Shown here: piece after piece, positions 1 to 12,300 of the stretch | Numbering within the stretch: position 1 is the first letter of the stretch | Layout: each line of letters starts with the position of its first letter | Assembly: GCF_001949145.1 (NCBI RefSeq) | Contig: NW_019091378.1 | Location: forward strand, 1,563,666-1,619,158 | Direction of reading: 5' to 3' | Length of the DNA: 55,493 bases | Source of the DNA: Acanthaster planci | Taxonomy: Eukaryota; Echinodermata; Asteroidea; Valvatida; Acanthasteridae | The notes under the pieces: generated by a model | Database searches by the model: none | What the model saw: only the letters and a program-made list of their open reading frames with translations | Told to the model about the DNA's origin: nothing | Made by a program: the position numbers and the translations under genes

Positions 1-389
1 TGCAGAAACAAACTCACTGACATCACCCTAGCTATGCTACACACACTTCACATGAACAGGTGATGGCATACGTGCTGCCTTTTCCTTGCTCCTGAAGTCT
101 TTGGTTGGATAGTTGATTAAGCACCCCTTGGTATTGAAATGCCTCCGTAACATGTCTCCGTAAGGTACAATAGAAACACCCTAAGTGTCTATTTACCCTA
201 ACCATGCTGAACCCAACAAGGTTATGCAGGATTTCAATGGTCCCTAGGGCAGTGGGTATGTACATGTATGAAGTACACGCATCCATCATCACTACTGCTG
301 AAAGCATTACATCATTATTCAGCAGACAGAGCACAACATAGGCACAAACCAAGCACAGTTTTCTGTGTACATCTTCAAACCAGCTTTAC

Positions 390-3300
390 CTTCCCTTTTG
401 GGGGGAGCAAGGCGTTCTTGAGTCGCAGGCGGAAGTCGTGGGCCGAGTCCATTAGGTACTCGGACGACCTCAGCAGCTTAGTGTCCACTTTACCGGCCGC
501 TGGCCACTTGGCCTTCATGATGGATTCTTGCTGAAAACAACAAAATCCCACAATGACTGCTTTGTTACGCTCAGCACTTTACACTCTTTGTTCAACAAAT
601 AGCCAACAGATAAACTAATAAGGAAAAAACAACAACTATTATGCAGAACACAGGTTTTCCATTACAATTGCAGGGCACATGACATCTGAGGGCTATGCAA
701 ACACAGGTGGTATAGGAACCAAATAGGCCCCTACCCTGTGAAATAAAATATGGATACTAGATACTAGTCACCCATTCCAAATATTCAAAGAAAGACAACG
801 TTCCTAAGGGAAAAAAACACTTAACAACCTTCAGACATCGAACAGGTTACAAAATTACAGCTGTCCGCATGTCTACACTCTTCATGCAGAATATGAGCAC
901 ACGAATAGCAATACACAGTATTCACGGGGAAGCCACACTTTATTTGGTTCCCTGAATCTATCATATTCAATGTAAAATGGGGGTGGTGCCAGACTCTTGT
1001 GGGTTCCAAACCTTACTTTCAGATTTCTTGAAATGTGGCTTAAAACATTTAGATAGAATTTATCACAAACTTTAAATTATTCCAAACAAAAAGTGGCATG
1101 ACTTTGTATTGGTTTTTTTATTTTGTGGCTGTTACTGTCACTCTGAGGTTCCCAAAACGAAAAGTTTTACCTCACTTTCAATTCAAGATGGCCGACACAT
1201 AAATACTGTCTATTAATCCCTTACCCCCTAGGGTATAAGTAAAATCATACTGAAATTAGAGAATTGTGGACAGCTACGGTTAACAATGGCAATATCAGTT
1301 TATCACAATTTTTTTTTTAACCTTTTCCTTTTTCACTGTCCAAGTGGTTATTGAATGTTTCTTTGTTTTTAAAAGTTGTTAACAGGTCCCTGGTTCCATA
1401 AGTGGGAACTGGCCCCAGATATGATCAGTCTAGTTCTGTATGCACAGATCTATGGCATCTATGACAAAGCTGATGTGTGGCATGAACACGTTTCGCAATC
1501 TGAGATCAAGTTTCTCAGATTATTACTGAAATCATTTTTTAACCACCTGATTGCTGTCTTACAAACACCACAGCTATAGAATTGTTTCCCAGGGTATTTG
1601 GTATCATTAATTACCTTTCAAAATATGCATGAGGTTTTTGGTTGGTAAATTGATTATTTCAACCAATGAATAATTTCGTATCACAGCACCCCCTACCGGT
1701 AACCAATTACACAACGAGCGAGTTCTTCCATTTTCATCGGTCTAAGAAAGGTACAGAGACAGTTTTTTGCTGTTCGCTGTCCTGCAATTGTCAGTCTCCA
1801 CATTGGACTTTTTTTCTTGGCTAGTATGCTTACATTTCCAAGCAGTCCCCAGATGTAATCGCTGAGGTGCGGACAGATGGGCGCTAGGAGGAGAATCTGG
1901 CATTCAATGAATCGCATGACCAGGTCATGGTGCATGCCGTCGGTAGCCCGCTCACGGTACCGATCCCTTGCTGCCTGCAAACAGCAAAGATAAAACAATG
2001 AAGCATCAGTGTAGGGCAACGAATGAGAATGTTCGAATGCCCAGGACGAGAGGCCAAGTCTACGACAGGCAGGGCTGTCTTTGGCTACGGTTACCATCCA
2101 TGGTGGCCCAATGGTGAAAAGTGAAGCTGTAGCCACAACTGAGGCACAGCCTGAGTGCTAGGAGATGAACCAACGCTCTGAAGATAACTTCCCTTGTACA
2201 AACTTGGAACTTTCCCTCATCCACCTACAACGGATGGACGCTGTATGCTGGCTCAGGAGGGTCCTAGACTATGAGGTAACTGGCCGATTCCCCCCTGGAC
2301 ACCCTAAGAAACGATGGAAAGACAACATCCAGGAGGACCTGAAGGGCCCTGAAGTTACGGCCTGAAATGGCGCTGGACAGAGAGAGGTGGAGACATACAG
2401 CAAGCCCCCCTCAGCAAGTGAAGCCAACTATAGGGAGGACCTGTCCAACCCCTGCTTCTAGGGAAAGGGCGTAAAAACCAAGATGATGATGATCCAAATA
2501 CTCAAATTCTGACACCCTGCTACTCAGGCAAAAAATTGTTATTTTTCCAATGCTTTACTCCTACTATACCATGTGAAAGAAGTCTATTTCCTCGAGTTTC
2601 AAACTGAAACATACAAATATCAAGTTTCTAATCGGAAATCAAAGAATTCTTGTGCCCTCCTGACAGTCCCACAATTTAAGTTTCAAAACCGAAACTCAGA
2701 AGAATTCAAGTTCCCAACCTTACATGCTGAGAAACTGAAGCCACCAACCTGAAACTCAAAGAATCCTGTCCTCAGGGCCTCTTTGAACATCATTCTCTCG
2801 TAAGCTTTCTCCGTCTCCTGTATCCCATCGTTCATCTCGCTGATGAACACGCGGTCGTGAAAGCTGTCTGTGGCTCCTGTGCGGAGGGTGCTCTCCTCTG
2901 CCAGCATCTCCTTGGTCCAGTCTAGGAAGGTGTAGAGGCGCAGGATACCGGCATCGGCTAGAGCCTCGATGAAGTTGGCATCTTCCACGGCCTGGTCACC
3001 GGCATCGGCAAGGGCCAGACGCATGCCTGAGAGCAGGAAATCACCAAACTGTAAGAACTTCATCCATACACTATCAATACATTGAGAGTGCAAAACATCC
3101 GAAGCCAGCCAGTTAAATTACTTTGGTTTGGAAGTGCCATGCTCAGCTATTAAGCTACTCAGTTCAATGGTTTCCCAGCCCCAATCCAAGTCACCAGACA
3201 AAGAACATACTAAAGTTCCTGAGTCAAAGTCCTTAGGGTCATGAATTCAATGGACAAGTGCCAGACTGACCACGTATCCTTTTATTCCCTGACATGATGC

Positions 3301-6300
3301 CACATGTTTTCCTTATACGAAACCTAAGAAAGGATAAAATGCCCTTTTGAAAAAGTTCTCCTTTTTCCAACGTTAGGTAGTGATCCTTTCTCCTCTTCAA
3401 CATAACCACAAGCTGTGACAGCCTTACTGATAAGTTCTGCGGTTACACTCCTTCACATGTGACCTGTAATATAACTTTGTAGACTTTTCGTTGTTCTAAG
3501 TGAGTTGCAAAACATTTCTATAAAGCAGAACTCACCATCTGCAGAGTACTTCTCCAGGGCTTCGGACAACGTCAGGAAGTTCCCTGTGGACTTGGACATC
3601 TTCTCGTTGTTCAGCAAGAGGTGGCCATTGGTGCGGACGGCGGCCGGCCAGCGCTCGGGCTCCTGGGGCCAGACGGCGCAGTGGTTGTACAGGAAGTAGG
3701 TCAGGTGGTTGGGCACCAGATCCTTGCCGGAGACGCGGAGGTTGACCCCGTACCAGTACTTGAACTCCTGCTTGAGCTTGGCCAGGGCCGACTTGGGGAT
3801 CTTGCTGGACTTAGGGTACGGGGCCTTGGAGTAGAAAATGTAGTCCCAGACTTCAGGGGTCATCTGATCTGCCCTGTGAGAGAAAAGAGTTGGCATTTGA
3901 CCCAGATTTAAGTACAATACAAGGCGGCTATACAAACAATCAGGTATCCCGATCATTCCCCTTGGTTCCTGAATTATCTGTTTTATCTTACTGAACGCTC
4001 CAAACTTATTTTACATACAAGTAACGTATTTAGGACTGCTAGTAATGACTTGAGAGTTAAGGAATAATCTTACTCGTGAAGAAATGGTGACGAACATCTC
4101 TGTGCTTCGTATTGTTTGTGGGTATACGCACAATGCACAGAGGCCGTGCAAATTGGCTGCTGAGTACGTGCAACACGGGCAACTCTACATGCAGATTATC
4201 ATGCACTTCTTGCACGACAAGGGAAGGATTTTTAGGTCAAAAAGAAAAAAAAGGGCATATTTGCAGACAGACATCAGCCTGTTTGCCATTAATCATTGGT
4301 AGGGCAATAACATCAGTGTTAAAGGATTTCAATAGTATACATACTTGATCCCCAGTGGACTGGTGCCGGACCCATCAAACACGCCTCCTTGCAGCAGGTG
4401 TGCAACAGTGTAGAAGGCCATGTAGATAGTGGAGTCAGACAGGGACTCAATGAGATACTGCTCATCCCATGGCATCCTGGTTCCTAGGATTAAAACGGTC
4501 CCGACAGATACAAGACAAAATCCACCATTGTCCTAATCGAACCTAGCTATCCATAAAAGCTCTTGCCAAGAGCATCTCCCAATCCATCAAAATTCTCCTT
4601 TCTTTGGGGACCAATAGCTGATTCCTTCTAATTAGGACCAAAATACTCTCAAGTCAAGCTGAAGTAAATGCTTTGATGTTTGGCAATAACCTCTTGTAAA
4701 TTTTTGTAAAGTTTCAAAGTGATCCAAAGTGAACATCTTGTCTGCAGAAAGCTTTGGCAGTCATTTTGGACACAGATGTTTTGGTGTAACAGATTTTTTT
4801 CTTTTGAAGGAGGCAATGTCTGCAGATGGTAAAAACAAAATAAATTCCACTTCTGAACCACTGCCAACCACTTTTCTGCCTCAGAAGGATTGGTGAAAAA
4901 ATGGCTGCAGGCAAGATAGACTTTAGATACACGTTTTCTTTTCTGGTTCTGATTTCAGTGATTAGTGATTTCAACAGAAAAAAAAGAAAAACTACTAATT
5001 GGCAAACCTGATTTTTTTTCCCATTTGGCCAAAATAAACATAAGTGGATCAGTAATCAGTGAAAAATTATGACAATTATGACAAATGAGTTGCTATTTCA
5101 GGTTCTTGACCTTAACAGAGCAAATTGAAAAATACAAACTAGAAAACCGGGGTTACTTTGTGGAACCCTGTAGGATAAGGCCGAGTCAATCAAAATAACT
5201 CCATATTCAAATATTTGACTCTAATTGTGATTAAATATTCAGGTGTACCATATTCAATTATAAAAACAGAGAAACATGAATTCTTTTACCAAAAAAAAAA
5301 TTGAAGGAAAAGTAATTTTGGTCTTTTCCAAAAGAAAAGACCAAAATTACTGTGTTTGTATGGCCATTATTAATAATAATGGCCATACAAACACAGGTTT
5401 GCTTTTAAAGACAATACTTTATAATAAGATTTAGGAAGGAAATTTTTTAACCACACAATTGAATTTCCCCCTTTTTATTTCATTAATATTCACCTCTTAT
5501 AATTGCATCTCTTATGAGAAAGAGTATTTTTAGTATTCTTACCCAAGCCATACGTTCTGGAGCAGGCATGCTCGTGGAGCCAATCAAATGTCGCAAGGAA
5601 GTTCCTTTTTGTTTCTTCTGAATACCTTACATGAATAATGCAGGAATACCACACAAACATTAGAAAAACACCCAAGCAAACATCACAGAATACCACTCCA
5701 AACTGTTCATGAGTTGATATAATAACTATCATATTCATTTTTGCACAACTTCCTCACAACTGGCTTGCCACACAATCATTGTCTACGTTTTGATGCCTCC
5801 TACATGTATTAAGTCTCAAAAAGTTACTTTAAAATGCGGCATTGCAACAAAACTCTAGCCCAAAAAATTCTTTAAAAAACCAGGAGCTTTGGGAGCATTG
5901 GTAGAGCAAATTTGTTTTTATTTGAATTCCCCCAATTTGTTGAAGGACTTAATATTCCCCTCTGGGCTCCGGCAGAGCGGGGCTCCAGCACAGCGGTGGG
6001 TGAAGACTCTGGAATGTTGTCAACAGAAAGGGCCCAAGACACAGCAGTGTCTCCTCAGTAAAATGTCGCAAGGTCGTCTTGTAGGTTTCAGATCACAGAC
6101 AGAAGTGGAACATTTCAACAATGTCATCACGACTGTTGATGTTGCTCAGACACCAGAGAGTGCACCGTTGAATGTATTCTGATAAAATAGTTCATTCTTA
6201 GCAAAGGAAGCAAATATGCATCTGAATATCATACTGAACATTTAAGGCGAAACTTGCCAAAGTTAATATGTGCTCAACTTGTGCAGACATGCATTTTTTT

Positions 6301-9300
6301 TTTTTAGCAAAACCTTCATTTTTTTTCACTGATGTTTAACTCTCACTGGACATCAATTCTAAGCATACCAGACATACCTTTTCTTGTTAAATGCCCATAT
6401 TCAAAGACAGACTGGCCAAAAATGTTAACTTTACCCGCTGACTTTTGCTCAATGCATGGGCTAACATGTATGAAAGCCTGGAAGCTAGTAAATGACCGTA
6501 ACAAAACCTTCTCTTGAATTGAACTGAAACTTCACATATACATTCATACTGAATGTCTTCAAATGTACAGTTTTATTGCATAGCCGATATCTTGGAAGCG
6601 GGAAGAAATCGTCTTTACCCCTACCCAACAACCCTACTGAGGATAACCTATTATTCCCTCCCTGTCTAGCTCCAAACCACCCGACCTGTTACTCTCTGTG
6701 CCACCTCAGAACAACCCAGCCTATAAACACAGAGTAATACATGAATTCATGCACCAAACATTTGACCCAGATGTCCACAGTAAGAGTGGCATTGTCTTAC
6801 AGGTCCATCTTCTCCAGGGCGGCTAAGGTCTGTGCTTTCCACTTTGCCTCGCCGTAGTCCAGGTACCACTGGTCACAAAGCGCCACCACGCACTCGTCCC
6901 CAGAGCGTGAGGTGACCTGCTTCTCAGGCTCCAGGTAGATTACGGCCTCCCTGGCATCCAGCATCGTCTTCTGGACAGTCTTCTTAACATCCTGGACCTT
7001 TTGACCTTTGACATCACCCACAATCATGACCTGTGAAAGAATGAAGGCACAAACAAACCAATTATCAGGCATACTAAACAAGATATTACCTGCACTAAAT
7101 GTCAATTTGCAACAGTAAAACAAAAACTAAAGACGGTTCCTATTTTTTTCTCTAATTTTGATGTCCCCTTTTGCAATCTTTTTTTTAACCTTAACCTGAT
7201 TAGTTCCCTGTGGGTTTTGGGGAGTCAGGTTGGCATACCGTTTCGCTCCTTGCCTTCCACCTCTGATGGCTTTGGTTCAAATCCGGATCAGTCCACATGT
7301 GGATTGGGTTTTCAGCCTCTACCTGATGCCGTGGGTTTACTATGAAACAGTTATCTGGGGTTTTCCTCCCACCTCTAAAACTAAACATGTCTTCATTGTC
7401 TTCTTCACTCATTATCATCCTGTAATTGGTGCTAAATACGCTGTTGGATGACCAGGTATAAATAAGTAAAAGACCCAGGATAGTATTTTTCAAATGTCAT
7501 TCAAGAACAGAGCACCTGAAGCACGTCATGCCAGTCGCTAGTTGGGCTGATCCTAACGCATGTGTATCAACGCTCTCAAATGACCTATGGCAGGCTTGAT
7601 TTTGAGTATGCGCCGTTGAAATGTGATTTTTGCGAGATGCCATTCTATCCACGCAAGAGATGCCAAGAGGGAAGAAGAGAAACCCTACCCCCTCGTAGAA
7701 GCCCTTCAAGTAGACCTTCTCCTTGGCTTCAGCAAGCTTCTCTCGGTCGTTCTGGCTCCTGATCTTGAGCTCGTCGTAGGCCGTGACAGCCGCCAGGGTG
7801 CCCATGCCAGGCACGTCGATGATGGGCACAGGGTCAAAGGGCAAGACCATCTCGTCCTTCAGGCCGTACTTGGCACGGAATTCCTGTCATGGTACGATAA
7901 CAGCCCTTATGGTGTAGTTTACTTGCTACTGGTTGCACAGTCAACTTGAATACGAATAAAACCTTGGCAAATTTTTCAAAGTGTTCTATGATGTCTTACA
8001 AAATTTATACTATCCATTAAGTAATGGATAATATAAATTTCAGTTTGTGAATACCAAAACATGTCACCACAAAGGTGGAAGGATTCAAGGTGGTACATTT
8101 TTGAATATTTTGTGTTTAATTTAAGCGTGCGTTTATCCATGTAGAAAACAATTGTACCACAAGAACTTTTCAAGTTATACTTTCTATTTCACATTGAAGG
8201 AAGGGTGTGATTGGTTATTTTTGCATCTTCAATTTTCATTTCACCAGTAAAAACTTCATTTTATGGCCATTCTATGAGTCCGAAGAAGTTAATTAAATCC
8301 TCACATAATGCAAAATTAACTTCAGTGCTTTACACTGCTTTGAAAAACTGACAATCTAACAAAAATCTTATAGTGAAACCATTGGCCAAAATACGATCAG
8401 GAAGTTTTAAAGCAAAACCTGTCTGAACTAAATTAATAGTATCTTCTCCATTCACGAAATAATGGCTGCTCACTTTCTTGTTCTTCAGGTCTTTGAGGGC
8501 GGCATAATCATCCGGTGAGTCAGACGGCACACTGGTGACCACACCTGTCCCTTTATTCTCCTTGATAGTCAGCATGGGCAGGGTGTAGATGGTCTTGTAG
8601 GAGGTTAAAGGGGCACTCAAGGCCATGCCCATGATATCCTGTGGAAAAGAACCCAAACAATCCTAAATGTGCTTCCCTGCAAGTGCTAGGTTCATCGTTC
8701 CAAAGGAGACCCAAGCACACTGGTTTGATTTGATGTAAAGTCTTCATGTTTCAAACAAATCTGTCAATTGTGACCCTTAATGTCACACTTTTTGAAATTT
8801 GATATAAATTGGCAGATTTCATTGAGCGGCTGTAAAACGTCATAGTAATTTTCCAAGTTCATTTTAGGAATGTTGAGCCCTGTTCTAAACAGAGGAGTAA
8901 TTACTCGAGTCAAGGACTCGACTCAAGTCTGACTCAAGTCACAACCTTTGGTGACTTGACTTGGGTCCCAGCGGGTAAATGACTTCACTCAAGTCACTGT
9001 GAGCTTATGACTCACAAATGACTTGAGTACCTCATCTGAAGAGCTCATCTGAAGAGCTGACTTGAGTTAAAGTAAATAAGACTTGTGTCCCAAAATGTAA
9101 AGCGAACTTCTTTGCACAGAAATCAGTTGCAATGACTTACAGTGCTGGTTTTATGTGTCATTATCACTGAAGGTAAGATGTTACCACATGCAGAAACCCA
9201 GAGGTAAATTTAAATATCTCAAAAAGTGACTTTCTCTCATTTTTATTTATTGTATTGCGTTCAATATTGGTGACTCAAATTAACTGAGCTAAATACTTGA

Positions 9301-12300
9301 CTCTACATTTTTGCCTAATGACTCAGTTCAACTGGAGTCACTACATTACAATGACTTGACTTGACTTTATTCACAAACATTGGCGAGTCGTTACAACTCT
9401 GGTTCTAAGCAAGTTACATGTATTTGGAAGGAATCTCATGAAAATGGTGTGGTGTCCATTACATCCGCAACCAGGGGCTAATTTCACAGAGCTGCTTAAG
9501 CACAAAATTTGCTTAAGCGCAAAAAGAACTTGCTTAAAAAACAAAGGTTGCCAGCTTAAAATTTATGTGATTGTCATGCTAACCAAACGACAGGTGAATA
9601 CTATTCCAAAACAATATACATCACATGGAGATTTGGCTGGTAACCTGATTTGTCAAGCAAGGTTTTTTTACGCTTAAGCAAATTTGTGCTTAAGCAGCTC
9701 TATGAAATTGGCCCTAGTTCTTTGTTAAAATGTTCTGGAGCATCATTGTAGAACCAGAAGAGTAAAAAAACAACATCAAGGCAACATAACTCTACTCTAA
9801 GAGGCCCCTGACAGCTCATTTTGAAACTGTCTAAATGTCACCAAACGTTCACTTAATTTGGCGGAATGACCCAAATCTTATACAACAGCAATATGGAAGC
9901 ACTCTTCACAATGAAACTTTTTGAAATTCTTATTTGTTTGTAACGCTCCTCCCGATCTTTACAGCACTAGCCTTTCCTTCAAAGTATCATACCAGTTTCC
10001 AGGAGTGCGGTGGTGAAGATAATTTCAAGACGGAGGACTTGGAGATTTCCATTCCATTAGGCCAAATCTGTCAATCTGTCACCCCAGGAAATTATTCTTT
10101 CCATTGCATGCACTTGCTGCTTTCATACAAATAAATTGATTGCCTGAAAAATCCTCTTCATATGACAGGTAGCTTGTCAGGTTCCCTTCTCATCTGTGGG
10201 AAATAATCCCTGCAGTTCCACACCACTCAATGTGTCCTACAAATTTCTCTTATTTCTTTCTGTCTTTGAATCACCAACGTCAGAATCACATATGATTTCA
10301 GTGACTTCTTCATCAGTCAGGAGACAAAGTATTCTGTGTGAAGAACCACATCATATTTTTCCAGGCACAAAAGGGGGCAGAGGGGTACCCCCCCCAACAA
10401 GTCCAATCCTTATACACACTCCAGCCTATGGTTAATTAACACATCCCCCTTGATGTCTGAAAAGAATTCCTGAGATACCAGTATAACTATGACCAACACA
10501 AAGGCGGGTGGTTCTATCTGTCCCATAGGCTGCATCAAATGGCATCATAGCACCTTCCATGCTGCGATTGCCCCAACAGGGATTAAACAGCCTATTTACT
10601 GATACAAAGAACAAGAACTTTTGTTTTGAACAAGACACTGTTGCTATACCTCATGATTCGGGGCAAGCTTTTGCTTAGTTACATAAGAGACGCCTTGCAC
10701 CAGTACACTGTTTTTAATGGATGAGAAGGGCACAAAGGAACCAGTCCATTCCAGAGAAGGTGGTTCGCTATGAAAAGCTTGCCCCGTGTCACAAGGTATA
10801 GCAACGGTGTCTTTAGTCTGGGGAATTCAAATTGTTATGTTTCTGTGCAATCAGATAACTCAGTGTACCAGAGTTTATTCGCATTGACTTTGCAAAGGGC
10901 TTCTTCCTACTGTCCATACTTACCTGGCCCACCAGGTCAGCCAGCACCGTCACCTTCTCCTCCTCCTTCAGCAGGCCTTGGTAAGCCATGTTTCGTGCAG
11001 CCCTGTGTGTGCTGATAAACACCTCCCCGTCCCTGGTCTCGTAGGCTATGTAGCTCATGTCCGGCCGCAGCCAGCAGTTGGTCTGGCCGTACATGGTCTC
11101 CGGCCGGAGGGTAGCCGCCACCAGGTAGATGCTCTTGTTGGAGAATTTCCTGGCCGAGGCAAATTTCAAAATTCCGCAAGCCTTCAAGAGTTGCTCTACT
11201 AATGTCTTGCAATCATTTTAAAACCAGTATTAGGAAAATTGGACATACCATTCTCACGATTTTTCCGGGCCAGTCAGCCAAAGTCAACTTTTCCCAAGGG
11301 CATGCTCAATACACACGAACAAACACACAAGGTCATGAACTGTAAATGATCATGACAGCAAAACCCTATTCTACTAATCAAAGACAATGCAGTTTACAGT
11401 GGCACTGCACTGAAACGTGTGTTCATAAGCTCAACACATGCATTATGCAAAATCCCAACACCCTATTAGATGAAGAGGTGTCATGCATGCATACCATCTG
11501 ATCATGACCATTCTGCCACTGGCTTCTAATTCTGGTTGTCCAATTGCATTTAATCGGATAGCACAGAAACGTCAGCAACATTTCCATAAGGAGTGTCTTT
11601 GTATGGCTGTGAAGATTCACAAAGATCAGAAATGAGATCCACACCTCGTGCTATGCACGAGCGCATGTATGTATCCGACTCACTTGAGGCGCTCCGGGTA
11701 GGGCTTGAGGGCCTTCATCTTGATGAGGGTGTACTCCTGCGGCCCTACCCCTTCCCCCGTCTGCCGGTCGTGGTCCATGCAGGGCTGGCCGTCCTTGGGC
11801 GAGTAGATGGTGTGCCGCTTGCCAAACTTCACCTTGCCGGCCTTCTTGAGGGTCAGGAAGTGCCAGCGGACGAAGGAATCGTAGTAGGGGTTGGCGTCCG
11901 TCGTGATGAACGTTCGTCGCCAGTCCGTCTGGTACGTTGGGAGAAGGATGGGCCGATGTTAAACCGAGTAAGCATACATAGATCATTGCCACAGCAGAAT
12001 TTAAGTTCATGAGGTGTTTGACCAACTAGTTCCCTCAGTTCACCTCAGGAACTATTTGTCAACTTTCAGAAATGTCTCATGCCCACCCAGGGAGCTATAA
12101 TCAACTGTGCATTATCACACAATATCGTATTGTATAACAGACACCCACCTGTGCTGAGTAACATCGTTGGAAGTTACTCCGATGATCAAGGGAGTGGTGT
12201 TAGTTCTACGTATTTCTCACACCTTTTTCCATTTATCAAAGTTTTGAAGACTTGCCTACTACCTAAACACTTTGCTTACAATGGCAGATGTAGGTCAGGT

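Larger units (their letters stand above)
6801..11149 (-). other. LARS1: LARS1 CP1 editing domain (exons 7-10)
   Basis: Four exons (10924-11149, 8474-8638, 7689-7883, 6801-7030) encode the CP1 insertion that hydrolyses mischarged tRNA-Leu. The threonine-rich TLRPET loop is at 11095-11112. The SDSPDD segment at 8507-8524 carries the conserved editing aspartates. Both are intact, so post-transfer editing should be functional. The stretch ends with [10 protein letters not shown], which returns to the catalytic core. Confidence 0.9.

Noticed and set aside
6018-6056. GAGACACTGCTGTG as the missing LARS1 micro-exon
   Set aside because: Encodes ET-like residues in one frame, but AG/GT borders that keep phase would create a stop codon at the junction.
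11593-12012. 139-codon plus-strand open frame
   Set aside because: Antisense to LARS1 exon 6.
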